Program-made: the position numbers and the translations under genes
NCBI GenBank assembly: GCA_035622175.1
Contig: DASPVV010000191.1
Span: 1-64,000, forward strand
Direction of reading: 5' to 3'
From: JAFAGX01 sp035622175
Lineage (GTDB): Bacteria; Acidobacteriota; Terriglobia; Terriglobales; Acidobacteriaceae
Length of the DNA stretch: 64,000 bases
Part shown: one piece after another, positions 1-8,263 of the stretch
Layout of the letters: every line of letters starts with the position of its first letter
Numbering within the stretch: position 1 is the first letter of the stretch
Notes under the pieces: model-generated
Databases searched by the model: none
What the model saw: only the letters and a program-made list of their open reading frames with translations
Told to the model about the DNA's origin: nothing

Positions 1-1552
1 CCTCGCTGCCAGTGCTGGCGTGGGCTTGGATCGCCGTGCCCAGGTCGGTGGTGCGGCCATCGTGCAACAGGAAGATCCGCTGCCCCAGGCCCCACAAGGG
101 AGCCGTGCGGAACTGATCGCCGCCGGCGCTGCCCTGCGACACATTGTCCGCCAGGCCGGTACCCATGTGATGGATTTCAATATCCGAGAAGGCGTTCACT
201 GGCACGTTGCTCAACGCGGAACCGAAGGACGACGGTTGGGTTGTACCAGGCGATGGATTGTGGCAGGTTGCACAGCCGATTGAGCTGAACAAGGCGCTGC
301 CCTGAGCAATGGTTGCGGCAGGGACAGCCGTTCCATTCAGCACGACCCCACCCGGGGCAGGCGGAGCCAGGAAGCGCATGAAGTTGGCGAACGCCGATAC
401 GTCATCGAGAACCAAAATATTCGGCGACGCTTGCGGGTTAATCTCGTCTTCGGGGTATCCTTGCCCGTCGAGGTTCAGACAATTCGCCGGCAGCCCGGTG
501 CCCTGCTGATCTTCTTCCGGCAGCGGACGCTCGGTGGGAAACACCTCGTTGGTGATGCCCATCTCGACGTTGTAAGCTTCACCGGCAAAGATTTGTAGCG
601 ATTTATTCTGCGCCTTCCAACCGAAGCGGCTGATGGTGCCGTCGTTGCCGTTATGGTTGAAAGTGCCGGCAACGCCAAAGTTGTTACTGAGATTGGCCGC
701 TTGATTCTGGAGCAGGGTAGAATCGTCAAGATTCTCGATCAGGCCTAAGCCAAAGGTAGGCGTAGGAATTCGGAAGATGACGTTGCCCGTTGCCACGGCC
801 TGCGCGAAGGGGGGCTGCGCCAGGCTGCAAGTGCCGGCGTCGTCGCGGCCGGTAACCGTGAAGAGGTCTTCCACTCCGCCGTTCGGAGCGCTGGTGTTGA
901 CCGTGCCGTTCGAATTGAAGAAGAACGGGAAGCGGGCTTCACGGGTTGGGCCGCTGGCGGTAATGAAACTTGGCGTGGTGCTGCCGGGCGCAATCCCACT
1001 GCTACTGAATGCGAATTGGGGATTCACGGCAGGTCCTGACCCGCCAACTTCAGGTTGCGCGTGACAAGAAGCGCAAGAATTTGAGTTAAACCGCGGCCCC
1101 AACCCAGTGTTCGCGGAGTCGGAGACGGTCTCAATGGTTTGGAAGCGACTCTGACCGTCTACGAAAAAGGCAGTGTAGCCGGTCGGGTCACTATCAGGGT
1201 TAATGATGGTTCCGCCGGTGCCGCGCGCGGTGGTCTGAGCTCCAGGGTCGCTGGGGTCACCACCACCACCAGACCCAGTGGGCGGCGCAGGCGTAGGCGT
1301 AGGAGTAGGCGTAGGCTGGGCCGGCTGCGGGAAATGCGAGAATCCCTGACCTCTCGAGCCTCCAAACTGCCCAAACTGCCCAAACTGCCCCTGCTGCGCG
1401 CGTGCAGTCGGCAGTGGCAACAACGAAATCATTAGAGCGAGCGCCAACAACCGCAAAGCTCTGCGTTTGATCGGCGCGCCAACGACGAGCGAATTCGCGA
1501 CTCTAAAGTTTTTCCAGTTTCGAGCGGCATGCTTGTTTCCCGGCACTTTCAT
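1..1552 (-). CDS. Di-haem oxidoreductase (DHOR/DUF1111 family), 3' end cut by window edge
   Basis: I read 517 codons from an ATG preceded by GAGAGGA; the gene runs off the left edge, so its C-terminus is missing. A basic N-terminus and a hydrophobic stretch at about residues 31-50 ending in ARA look like a signal peptide. A low-complexity linker follows (QFG repeats, then Pro-Thr repeats, then a glycine run) at about 53-98. Two c-type haem motifs are visible, CASCH at 160-164 and CATCH at 427-431, with the family stretches LGPRFN before the first haem and RFGWKAQ near 309. Members are periplasmic di-haem proteins related to MauG/cytochrome c peroxidases; the substrate is unknown. An AraC-type regulator lies 240 bp upstream on the same strand. 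Confidence 0.87.
   Translation of the reverse strand, partial: MKVPGNKHAARNWKNFRVANSLVVGAPIKRRALRLLALALMISLLPLPTARAQQGQFGQFGQFGGSRGQGFSHFPQPAQPTPTPTPTPAPPTGSGGGGDPSDPGAQTTARGTGGTIINPDSDPTGYTAFFVDGQSRFQTIETVSDSANTGLGPRFNSNSCASCHAQPEVGGSGPAVNPQFAFSSSGIAPGSTTPSFITASGPTREARFPFFFNSNGTVNTSAPNGGVEDLFTVTGRDDAGTCSLAQPPFAQAVATGNVIFRIPTPTFGLGLIENLDDSTLLQNQAANLSNNFGVAGTFNHNGNDGTISRFGWKAQNKSLQIFAGEAYNVEMGITNEVFPTERPLPEEDQQGTGLPANCLNLDGQGYPEDEINPQASPNILVLDDVSAFANFMRFLAPPAPGGVVLNGTAVPAATIAQGSALFSSIGCATCHNPSPGTTQPSSFGSALSNVPVNAFSDIEIHHMGTGLADNVSQGSAGGDQFRTAPLWGLGQRIFLLHDGRTTDLGTAIQAHASTGSE
1362..1388. repeat. Three tandem copies of a 9-bp unit
   Basis: The 9-mer CCAAACTGC occurs three times head to tail and stays in frame with the di-haem gene, encoding QFG repeats on the minus strand. 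A second in-frame repeat of about 30 bp, built from GCGTAG-like 6-mers near 1285-1317, encodes the Pro-Thr linker. Both sit just after the signal peptide and could vary in length by slippage. Confidence 0.8.
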
Positions 1553-1792
1553 GGTGGGTGTCCTCTCTCTAGCGCTTGCGCTCTAGTTTCTGTTCTGTCG
1601 TACCAGGCATCTCCTGGCTAGCAGAACGCCTGCTTCTTAGGCTGTCGGCTGTAGGACAAGTGGGGGGCTCGGCAAATCAGCGACGCTTAGATTGTTTTGA
1701 CAAGTGGCGTAATGTTCGCAATCGTAGGCCGGGAGCGGGTTCAGAACAACGAGAAAAGCGTGGCAGATGTTGCTTTTCGGTGGCGGGAGTTG

Positions 1793-2128
1793 CTACTGCG
1801 GGCGCGAAGCTGCCCGGCGGGCGCGGATTTCCGTGGGAGCGCAGCCGCGCAGTTTCTTAAATTCACGGCTGAACTGGCTGCGGTCCTCGAACCCAAGCGT
1901 GGCGGCAATTTCTTTCACGCTGAGGAACGATTCATCGAGCAATTGTTCGGCTTGCCTCATCTTCAGGTCGAGAACGTATTGCTTGGGGGACACCGAGGTC
2001 TCGGCCTTGAACAAGCGGATAAAGTGCCAGGGGGAGAGGTGTACCTCGGACGCTAGTTCGCGCACGGGCAGATTGCGATGCAATTCCTCCCGCATGATTC
2101 CTATGGCAGTCTCGATTCGTCGATCCAT
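1793..2128 (-). CDS. AraC-family transcriptional regulator, DNA-binding domain only
   Basis: A 111-residue protein that is almost entirely the AraC/XylS double helix-turn-helix: the first HTH includes VRELASEVHLSPWHFIRLFK and the second includes VKEIAATLGFEDRSQFSREFKK. There is no N-terminal sensor domain, so either the effector is sensed elsewhere or the protein acts by abundance, as SoxS and MarA do. The start has a good AGGTGA site. It is divergent from the hexuronate operon that begins at 2615 and upstream of the di-haem gene, so either could be its target; paired direct repeats in front of the hexuronate operon favour that one. Confidence 0.88.
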   Translation of the reverse strand: MDRRIETAIGIMREELHRNLPVRELASEVHLSPWHFIRLFKAETSVSPKQYVLDLKMRQAEQLLDESFLSVKEIAATLGFEDRSQFSREFKKLRGCAPTEIRARRAASRPQ

Positions 2129-2402
2129 GCATCACCTGTCAGCGCCACACCCCTCCCTGCTTCACGACTTGGACTTGGAGCATGCGGGAAGAGAAGTTGG
2201 GGAGGGCTCATTTGGACTTTGGTATGAGAGCATCGCCACCATGGTTCGGCCCTTCCAGCTAAACCGAGGTCTCGTGCTGCCGCTACGCGACGAGCGAAGC
2301 CAGGCAAGACCCGGGCTGCGGGTCGATAGTGTCTAGTCAAGAAATATTGCCGGGCCTACACGAAAGTCAAGATGTCCCGAAGTACAGTGGGTTCCTGCCG
2401 AG

Positions 2403-2422
2403 ATGCCAAGCCGGGCTGGCAT
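2403..2422. promoter_or_regulatory. Interrupted 20-bp inverted repeat between araC-like gene and hexuronate operon
   Basis: ATGCCA and TGGCAT form a perfect 6-bp inverted repeat around the centre AGCCGGGC, whose CCGG core is itself symmetric. It lies in the 486-bp divergent intergenic region and could be an operator for a dimeric repressor or a small RNA hairpin. No regulator is assigned; the call rests on symmetry and position alone. Confidence 0.35.
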
Positions 2423-2508
2423 TTGGGCGTGGTCCCAGGGTAACTACCCAAGACCGTTCCTCTATCCTCTCGTTGTGGATATGGGTGTAGCCAATCCGGC
2501 CAAACCCT

Positions 2509-2540
2509 ACGTCGATGCGATCGCTTGGTAACGTCGATGC
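2509..2540. promoter_or_regulatory. Candidate AraC-type operator: two 10-bp direct repeats 22 bp apart
   Basis: ACGTCGATGC occurs at 2509-2518 and again at 2531-2540, a period of about two helical turns, the usual layout for AraC-family half-sites. A weak -10-like TAGGAT lies at 2551-2556, so the proximal half-site would overlap the -35 region as in activated AraC promoters. The regulator encoded at 1793-2128 is the obvious candidate partner. I see nothing else definite between 2129 and 2614. Confidence 0.4.
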
Positions 2541-2614
2541 TTTCCTCTGGTAGGATTCTCCGGTGGCGTACGAGCTTCTGCCTCAGGCGTACCAGTTTTG
2601 AGGCTGGGATTTCT

Positions 2615-3922
2615 ATGAATCCAGTGCGAACGGAGACAAGGCAGGGAGAGGAGGCGAGTATTTCCCAAGGAGAGCGCCCCAGCCGATTTCGTTGGACAAT
2701 CTGCGCCATGCTGTTTGCGGCGACGTCGATCAATTACATGGATCGGCAAGTGATCGGCCTGCTGAAGCCGACACTCCAACAAAGCATGGGCTTCACGGAG
2801 ATCAACTACGGCTACATCGTGGCCGCGTTTCAGGTCGCTTACGCCTTCGGATTACTGGTCGCAGGCCGTCTCGTGGATCGGTTGGGCATTCGGGCCGGCT
2901 ATGCGCTGTTCATCGCGGTATGGAGTCTGGCCGGCATGGGGCACGCCCTGGCGCGGTCTGCTCTTGGATTCGGCCTGGCCCGCTTCTTTCTTGGCCTGGG
3001 CGAAGCCGGCAACTTCCCGGCCGCGGTTAAGACGGTGGCGGACTGGTTTCCACAAAGGGAGCGCTCGCTCGCCACAGGCATCTTCAACTCCGGCTCGAAC
3101 GTGGGGGCGGTTGTTGCTCCGGCCCTTATTCCCTGGATCACCCTTCATTTCGGTTGGCGGGTCGCATTTCTTGCCACAGGTCTCGTCGGCCTGCTGTGGA
3201 TGGCATGGTGGCTTAAGAACTATCGTCCGTCCTCGGACTTGAGGTTGGCCGCCTCCGGGCGGCACGAGGTCGACCGTGAGGGACTCGTACAGGCAGGGTC
3301 AGCCATCCCGTGGTTGAAGCTCCTCACCCACCGGCAGACTTGGGCATTCTCGATTGCCAAGTTTCTCACCGACCCGATCTGGTGGTTCTATCTCTTCTGG
3401 TTGCCGTCCTTCTTCGATTCGCGTTTTCACCTTGGCCTATCCCAGCTCGGCTTGCCCCTGATCATCGTTTACAACGTTTCGGTGATCGGCAGCATTGGCG
3501 GAGGCTGGCTTCCTCGACTGTTTCTGAGCGTGCCGCCTGATCGTGCGAAGGCGCGCATGTCCGCCATGCTGATCTGTGCGGCCCTTGCGGTTCCCATGTT
3601 TGCCGCCGGCAGTTCGCATTCCAAGTGGGCTGCCGTGGGACTGCTAAGTCTTGCCGCCGCCGCCCATCAAGGGTGGTCGGCGAATCTCTTCACGATTCCT
3701 TCCGACATCTTCCCGCGTAGTGTGGTAGGCGCAGTGGTTGGCATCGGCGGCATGGCGGGCGCCGTCGGAGGCGCGATTTTCTCGGTAGGCGCCGGCAAGA
3801 TTCTCGAGTTGACCCACAGCTATGGGGCACTTTTTGGCATTGCCGGCAGCGCTTATTTGATATCGATCGCGATCCTTCACCTGCTTGCTCCCGGTCTGAG
3901 GAAAGTGGAGTTCATAGCATGA
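2615..3922 (+). CDS. MFS transporter, anion:cation symporter family, probable hexuronate permease
   Basis: A 435-residue, 12-helix major facilitator with the ACS-family opening INYMDRQVIGLLKPTLQQ in helix 1 and the GEAGNFPAAVKTVADWFP stretch typical of ExuT/GudP carriers. I chose the ATG at 2615; a longer in-frame start at 2525 would add 30 unlikely residues. It overlaps the next gene (ATGA), which with the UxaE epimerase downstream points to uptake of galacturonate or a related sugar acid across the inner membrane. Control probably comes from the sites listed at 2403-2540. Confidence 0.85.
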   Translation: MNPVRTETRQGEEASISQGERPSRFRWTICAMLFAATSINYMDRQVIGLLKPTLQQSMGFTEINYGYIVAAFQVAYAFGLLVAGRLVDRLGIRAGYALFIAVWSLAGMGHALARSALGFGLARFFLGLGEAGNFPAAVKTVADWFPQRERSLATGIFNSGSNVGAVVAPALIPWITLHFGWRVAFLATGLVGLLWMAWWLKNYRPSSDLRLAASGRHEVDREGLVQAGSAIPWLKLLTHRQTWAFSIAKFLTDPIWWFYLFWLPSFFDSRFHLGLSQLGLPLIIVYNVSVIGSIGGGWLPRLFLSVPPDRAKARMSAMLICAALAVPMFAAGSSHSKWAAVGLLSLAAAAHQGWSANLFTIPSDIFPRSVVGAVVGIGGMAGAVGGAIFSVGAGKILELTHSYGALFGIAGSAYLISIAILHLLAPGLRKVEFIA

Positions 3923-5187
3923 GTCTTTATGTCGCCAAGGGCAGTCCCGACCTGGAAATCTCCGGCATGGAGTTGCAGGGCCTGCTGTTCGAGGGGTTAA
4001 GCAAACTCGGAGAGCGCCGCCACGTGCTCGCCGTGCCCCCGGATCAGACACGCAGAGAGTCACGCGCGGGCGAATTGACGCGCTCCGTATATGACTACTA
4101 CGGCAGTCGGCTCGAAGCGGTCTTGCCCGCCTTGGGCACGCACGCGGCGATGTCGCCGAGCCAGCTGACCGGTATGTTCGGCACCATGCCGTATGAGCTC
4201 TTTCGCGTTCACAACTGGCGCACAGACACCGAGACGCTCGGGGAAGTTCCGGCTGCATTCCTCGACGAACAATCCGAAGGCAAATTGAACTATCCCTGGC
4301 CGGTGCAGGTGAATCACCTGATTCCAGGCGGCGGCTTCGACCTGGTGCTTTCTCTCGGGCAAGTGGTGCCCCATGAAGTGAGCGGAATGGCGAACTACAA
4401 CAAAAACATTCTGATCGGAACGGGCGGGCGGGACAGCATTAACCGCAGTCACTATCTGGGTGCGGTTTACGGGATGGAACGCATCATGGGTCGCACCGAC
4501 AACCCGGTGCGCTGTGTTCTCAACTACGCCTCCGACCACTTCCTCAGGCAAATCCCCATCGTTTATGTGCTGACCGTAGTAGGGAGCAGCCTGAGCGGCA
4601 ATGGTGTCCTGCGCGGTCTGTTCATCGGCGACGACGTCGAGTGTTTCCATCGCGCTGCGGAACTAAGCCTAGCGGTCAACTTGGAGATGCTCGACCGTCC
4701 CATCCGCAAAGCCGTCGTCTATCTGGATCCCGAGGAATATAAGAGCACCTGGCTGGGCAACAAAGCCGTCTACCGCACGCGCATGGCGCTCGCCGACGGC
4801 GCAGATCTCATCATTCTCGCCCCCGGCGTGAAGGAGTTCGGCGAAGACCGCGGCATCGACGGGCTGATCCGCAAGTATGGATACCGGGGCACGGCTCGAA
4901 CCCTGGCCAGCGTCGCAGCCCATGGCGATTTGGCCAACGACCTGAGCGCGGCCGCGCATCTCATTCATGGTTCCTCCGAAGGACGCTTCTCGATCACCTG
5001 GTGTCCCGCTCATCTGACGCGTGAAGAGGTGGAAGGGGTTGGCTTTGCCTACGGCGACCTGCGCACGATGCTGGCGCGCTACGATCCCGCCAAACTACAG
5101 GCAGGCAAAAACAGGATCGACGGTGAGGAGATCTTTTTCATTGCGAATCCCGGTCTCGGACTGTGGGCCTACCGAGGCAGATTCTGA
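3919..5187 (+). CDS. LarA-family nickel-pincer 2-hydroxyacid racemase/epimerase
   Basis: A 422-residue protein of the lactate racemase (LarA, DUF2088) family. The residues that hold the nickel-pincer nucleotide in LarA keep their spacing: H75 in ALGTHAAMS matches H108, and H152, K162 and H178 match H174, K184 and H200 with identical gaps of 10 and 16 residues. It should therefore bind the NPN cofactor, whose LarB/LarC/LarE makers are not in the window. Family members racemise lactate or malate, or epimerise sugar acids such as gluconate. Its place between a hexuronate carrier and UxaE, in an operon with gluconokinase, argues for an aldonate or hexonate substrate rather than lactate; that part is inference. 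Confidence 0.85.
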   Translation: MSLYVAKGSPDLEISGMELQGLLFEGLSKLGERRHVLAVPPDQTRRESRAGELTRSVYDYYGSRLEAVLPALGTHAAMSPSQLTGMFGTMPYELFRVHNWRTDTETLGEVPAAFLDEQSEGKLNYPWPVQVNHLIPGGGFDLVLSLGQVVPHEVSGMANYNKNILIGTGGRDSINRSHYLGAVYGMERIMGRTDNPVRCVLNYASDHFLRQIPIVYVLTVVGSSLSGNGVLRGLFIGDDVECFHRAAELSLAVNLEMLDRPIRKAVVYLDPEEYKSTWLGNKAVYRTRMALADGADLIILAPGVKEFGEDRGIDGLIRKYGYRGTARTLASVAAHGDLANDLSAAAHLIHGSSEGRFSITWCPAHLTREEVEGVGFAYGDLRTMLARYDPAKLQAGKNRIDGEEIFFIANPGLGLWAYRGRF

Positions 5188-5200
5188 ATCGAGGGGGGAA

Positions 5201-6484
5201 GTGGCGGATGGGCGATTGAGACTTGAGAAATTTTCAGTCGGAGTCGGGGACCGCTTTTTGCATCAGGCGAAAGCGCAACTGCAAGCGTGCATTCGTGCTT
5301 CTCAACCCGGAGTCGACGTCGTCCCGGTGTGGAACAAGTCGAACCGGGAGCACGACCTGATCGGCTCGGAGCCGGCGTCAACCCGGGCGGCGGCGGATGC
5401 GGCCGTGAAGGCTCTCGCCTGGACCAAGCCGTACTACTGCGACGCGGACCACATCAATCTCCAAACCGTTGCCCGATTCCTTCCCTGCTGCGACTTCTAC
5501 ACCATCGACGTGGCGGATTGCATAGCCCGCAAAGCGGACTCATCGTCGATCGATGCCTTCCTCGGGCGGCACCCTGAGTTGATCGGCGAGATCAGGCTTG
5601 AGGGCATCGATCGAAGCTTCGCGATCACGCCTGCACTCCTGTTCCAGGTGGCCAGCAAGTTTCTTCTTGCCGTAGAGCAGGCCGCCGCCGTTTACCGCAA
5701 GATTGCGTCGGCAAAAGGGAAAGACAACTTTGTATGCGAGATCTCTCTCGATGAGACCGATTGCGCCCAAACTCCGCTCGAGCTGCTCATCATTTTGGCG
5801 GCCGTTGCCGATGAAGGCATTCCTTTGCAAACCATAGCGCCCAAGTTCAGCGGGCGTTTTAACAAGGGAGTCGATTACGCCGGCGACGTCTCCGCGTTTG
5901 CCCGCGAATTGGAGCTCGATCTGGCGGCAATTGCTTATGGTGTTCGAGAATACGGGTTGCCCGGAAACCTGAAACTCAGCATACACTCGGGCAGCGACAA
6001 ATTCTCCCTTTATCCAGCGATGCACTCCGCCTTGAAGAAGTTCCATGCGGGGGTTCACCTGAAGACGGCTGGGACCACGTGGCTCGAAGAGGTCCTTGGC
6101 CTGGCCGAAGCTGGAGGAGACGGCCTGGTGCTGGCCAAGGAGATTTATGCCGAGGCCTTCGCCCGGCGCCGAGAATTGAGTCAGCCCTATGCTAGCGTGC
6201 TTGCCATCGACCCCCGCAAGCTTCCCGCGCCGGCCGACGTTCAGCGTTGGTCGTCCGAGGATTTCACCTCCGCACTCCGGCACGACCCTCGATCCGGTTC
6301 GTACAATCCGAATCTCCGCCAGTTGCTCCACGTCGCCTTCCCGGTCGCCGCAAGGATGGGGCGCAGGTATCTTGATCTGCTCCAAGCCGATCAAGAAGTG
6401 ATCGCCAAGAATGTGACCTACAATCTCTATGCCCGCCATATCCGGCCGCTGTTTCTAGGTGGCGGGGATGGAGCGGGCGCATGA
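5201..6484 (+). CDS. uxaE: Tagaturonate 3-epimerase
   Basis: A 427-residue protein matching the UxaE family, metal-dependent enzymes that interconvert D-tagaturonate and D-fructuronate in galacturonate catabolism without the usual UxaB reduction. Recognisable parts are the start GVGDRF, the segment DADHINLQTV near 85, PKFSGRFNKGVDY near 215 and SIHSGSDKF near 270. The GTG at 5201 was chosen because GAGGGG lies just upstream and it avoids a long overlap with the LarA-type gene. The 3' end overlaps gntK (ATGA), so the two are translationally coupled. Uronate isomerase and fructuronate reductase are not in the window. Confidence 0.85.
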   Translation: MADGRLRLEKFSVGVGDRFLHQAKAQLQACIRASQPGVDVVPVWNKSNREHDLIGSEPASTRAAADAAVKALAWTKPYYCDADHINLQTVARFLPCCDFYTIDVADCIARKADSSSIDAFLGRHPELIGEIRLEGIDRSFAITPALLFQVASKFLLAVEQAAAVYRKIASAKGKDNFVCEISLDETDCAQTPLELLIILAAVADEGIPLQTIAPKFSGRFNKGVDYAGDVSAFARELELDLAAIAYGVREYGLPGNLKLSIHSGSDKFSLYPAMHSALKKFHAGVHLKTAGTTWLEEVLGLAEAGGDGLVLAKEIYAEAFARRRELSQPYASVLAIDPRKLPAPADVQRWSSEDFTSALRHDPRSGSYNPNLRQLLHVAFPVAARMGRRYLDLLQADQEVIAKNVTYNLYARHIRPLFLGGGDGAGA

Positions 6485-7020
6485 TTCTGATACTTTTCGG
6501 CGTGAGTGGCGCCGGCAAGACGACGATTGGACGGCTGCTCTCCGAGCGGCTGGGCTGGCACTTCGAGGATGCCGACGAGTACCACCCGCCGGCCAACCGG
6601 CAGAAGATGCGGGCGGGAAGTCCGCTGACCGACGAAGATCGCAAGCCTTGGTTGAATGCCTTGCATCGCCGCATCGCGGAGTTCATCGCTCGCGGGGACA
6701 ATGCCATCTTGGCCTGCTCCGCTCTCAAGCAACAATATCGCGACTTGCTGGTCGGGTGTTTCCCACCCGATCAGTTCCGCTTTGCCCTGCTCGATGCCCC
6801 GCACGACCTGTTGCGAGAGCGCCTTCGGAAACGGCACCATCCGTATATGAATCCCAACCTGCTGGACACTCAGCTGGCTACTCTCGAAGTGCCGGCGGAT
6901 GCATGGCGCGTCTCGGTCTGCGGGACCGAGGAAGAAGCAGTCGAACAGTTGCTCGGAAAACTCCAGGGTACGCAGGAGCCGAGCCAACCGCCGAAGAACG
7001 AGCGGCGGCCCTCGAAGTAG
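6481..7020 (+). CDS. gntK: Gluconokinase
   Basis: A 179-residue P-loop kinase of the GntK/shikimate-kinase fold that makes 6-phosphogluconate from gluconate and ATP. The Walker A motif GVSGAGKTT is at 7-15, followed by the gluconokinase signature DADEYHPPANRQKM near 31-44, the ACSALKQQYRDLL stretch near 78 and the RHHPYMNPNLLDTQLATLE lid. It overlaps uxaE by four bases. The last 15 or so residues are a polar tail beyond the fold. A decayed copy of this 3' end lies about 0.9 kb downstream. Confidence 0.93.
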   Translation: MILILFGVSGAGKTTIGRLLSERLGWHFEDADEYHPPANRQKMRAGSPLTDEDRKPWLNALHRRIAEFIARGDNAILACSALKQQYRDLLVGCFPPDQFRFALLDAPHDLLRERLRKRHHPYMNPNLLDTQLATLEVPADAWRVSVCGTEEEAVEQLLGKLQGTQEPSQPPKNERRPSK

Positions 7021-7138
7021 GGAACGAGACCAGAAGGATTCGGCTGGCTGCCGAGGTCGCGGTCAGCCTCTGGGCACATCGGCATCGAGCGCGCTTTGCG
7101 CCTTGGGTTTCCGAAGCTGGTGCCGTTTCGGGAGGATT

Positions 7139-7897
7139 ATGGTGGTGGTAAAGGTGTTGGCCGACAAAACCACCCTCGGCCAAGCGGCCGCTGCGCAAGC
7201 GGCCACGGCCATTCGGCGGGCGATTGCGGAGCAGGGGCGCGCTCGCATTGTGGTGGCAACCGGCACCTCCCAAATCGACTTTCTTGCCGCACTCACCCAA
7301 GCCAACGCCGTCGATTGGCAGCGCGTGGAGCTCTTCCATTTGGATGAGTACATCGGCCTACCGATCACCCACCCGGCCAGCTTCCGCAAATACCTGCTGG
7401 ACCGACTGATTCGAAGAACGGGAATGACTGACTATCATTTTCTCGACGGTGATCGGCCGGATCCCCTGCAGGTGGCGCAGCAGGTCGGACGCGAGCTGAA
7501 CTCCGCACCGATCGATGTGGCCTTCGTGGGCATCGGAGAGAATGGGCACTTGGCCTTCAACGATCCGCCCGCCGACTTCGCAACCGAGCAGCCCTACCTG
7601 ATCGTCAATTTGGATGAAGCCTGCCGCCGCCAACAGGTCGGGGAGGGATGGTTTCGCGATCTTTCCGAAGTGCCCCGGCAAGCCATCTCCATGTCGGTTC
7701 GCCAGATACTGAAAGCCAAAGAGATCTTGGCGGTTGTCCCCGAGGCTCGAAAGGCAAGCGCGGTGAAAGCCTGTCTGGAAGGAGCCATCACGGCTCTTGC
7801 TCCGGCCTCCATCCTTCGTACCCATTCGAATACCAGCGTGTACTTAGACACGGGTTCCGCCAGCTTGTTAAGCGAACCCTGGCAATTTTCCACCTAA
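7139..7897 (+). CDS. nagB: Glucosamine-6-phosphate deaminase / 6-phosphogluconolactonase superfamily protein (NagB-like)
   Basis: A 252-residue NagB/RpiA/CoA-transferase-fold protein. FHLDEYIGL (66-74) and GIGENGHLAFNDPP (131-144) carry the catalytic Asp and His of NagB and match the deaminase branch better than the lactonase branch. NagB converts glucosamine-6-phosphate to fructose-6-phosphate and ammonia. The start at 7139 has GGGAGGA five bases upstream. It follows gntK by 118 bp in what looks like the same transcript, so another phosphosugar substrate is possible. The length is close to bacterial NagB. Confidence 0.82.
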   Translation: MVVVKVLADKTTLGQAAAAQAATAIRRAIAEQGRARIVVATGTSQIDFLAALTQANAVDWQRVELFHLDEYIGLPITHPASFRKYLLDRLIRRTGMTDYHFLDGDRPDPLQVAQQVGRELNSAPIDVAFVGIGENGHLAFNDPPADFATEQPYLIVNLDEACRRQQVGEGWFRDLSEVPRQAISMSVRQILKAKEILAVVPEARKASAVKACLEGAITALAPASILRTHSNTSVYLDTGSASLLSEPWQFST

Positions 7898-7940
7898 TCC
7901 AAGTCACTTCCGGTGAACAAACCGTGCGCAGACATTAGCC

Positions 7941-8115
7941 CACGGTTCCCATCCGCAGGAGAATCCCGATTTGCTCGAAGGTGCGTTGGCCAGTCTTGAA
8001 GTGCCAACCGATACGTGGCATATTTCCTTGGCGGGTCGGGGAAAGAGGCCGTGCTAGAGCGGCCTCCGCCGCCTCAAGCTTGCTTCGGAACCGGCGATCG
8101 AGAACGGATTGGGCT
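7941..8115 (+). pseudogene. Decayed duplicate of the gntK 3' end
   Basis: The frame from 7941 to the TAG at 8055 reads like gluconokinase residues of the lid region: NPDLLEGALASLEVPTDTW against NPNLLDTQLATLEVPADAW in the intact gene at 6481. One base shift later the frame continues as GKEAVLE, matching EEEAVEQ. Beyond that, ERIGLAAEG resembles what the bases just after gntK would encode (RRIRLAAEV). No start codon, Walker A or N-terminal half is present. This fills most of the 366-bp gap between the NagB-like gene and the sirtuin and suggests a tandem duplication around nagB followed by loss. Confidence 0.7.
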
Positions 8116-8263
8116 GGCAGCGGAAGGGCTGGCTTGAGCACCGCGATGCGATGCTCTGGGGCAATCACGGTTCGAAGCCAGGCAACCCATGCATTCAGCG
8201 ATGGCCGGGAAGAGTGAGCTGCGACCGACTCACCATTCTTGAAAAGCTCGAGGACTTCAGTCG

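Noticed and set aside
309..1435. Short plus-strand open frames opposite the di-haem gene
   Set aside because: They overlap a continuous minus-strand frame with two CxxCH motifs and a signal peptide, and their translations are arginine- and proline-rich low complexity typical of antisense GC-rich frames.
5540..6439. A 299-codon minus-strand frame opposite uxaE
   Set aside because: Length comes from GC-rich antisense bias; the plus strand encodes a recognisable full-length UxaE in an operon with overlapping neighbours.
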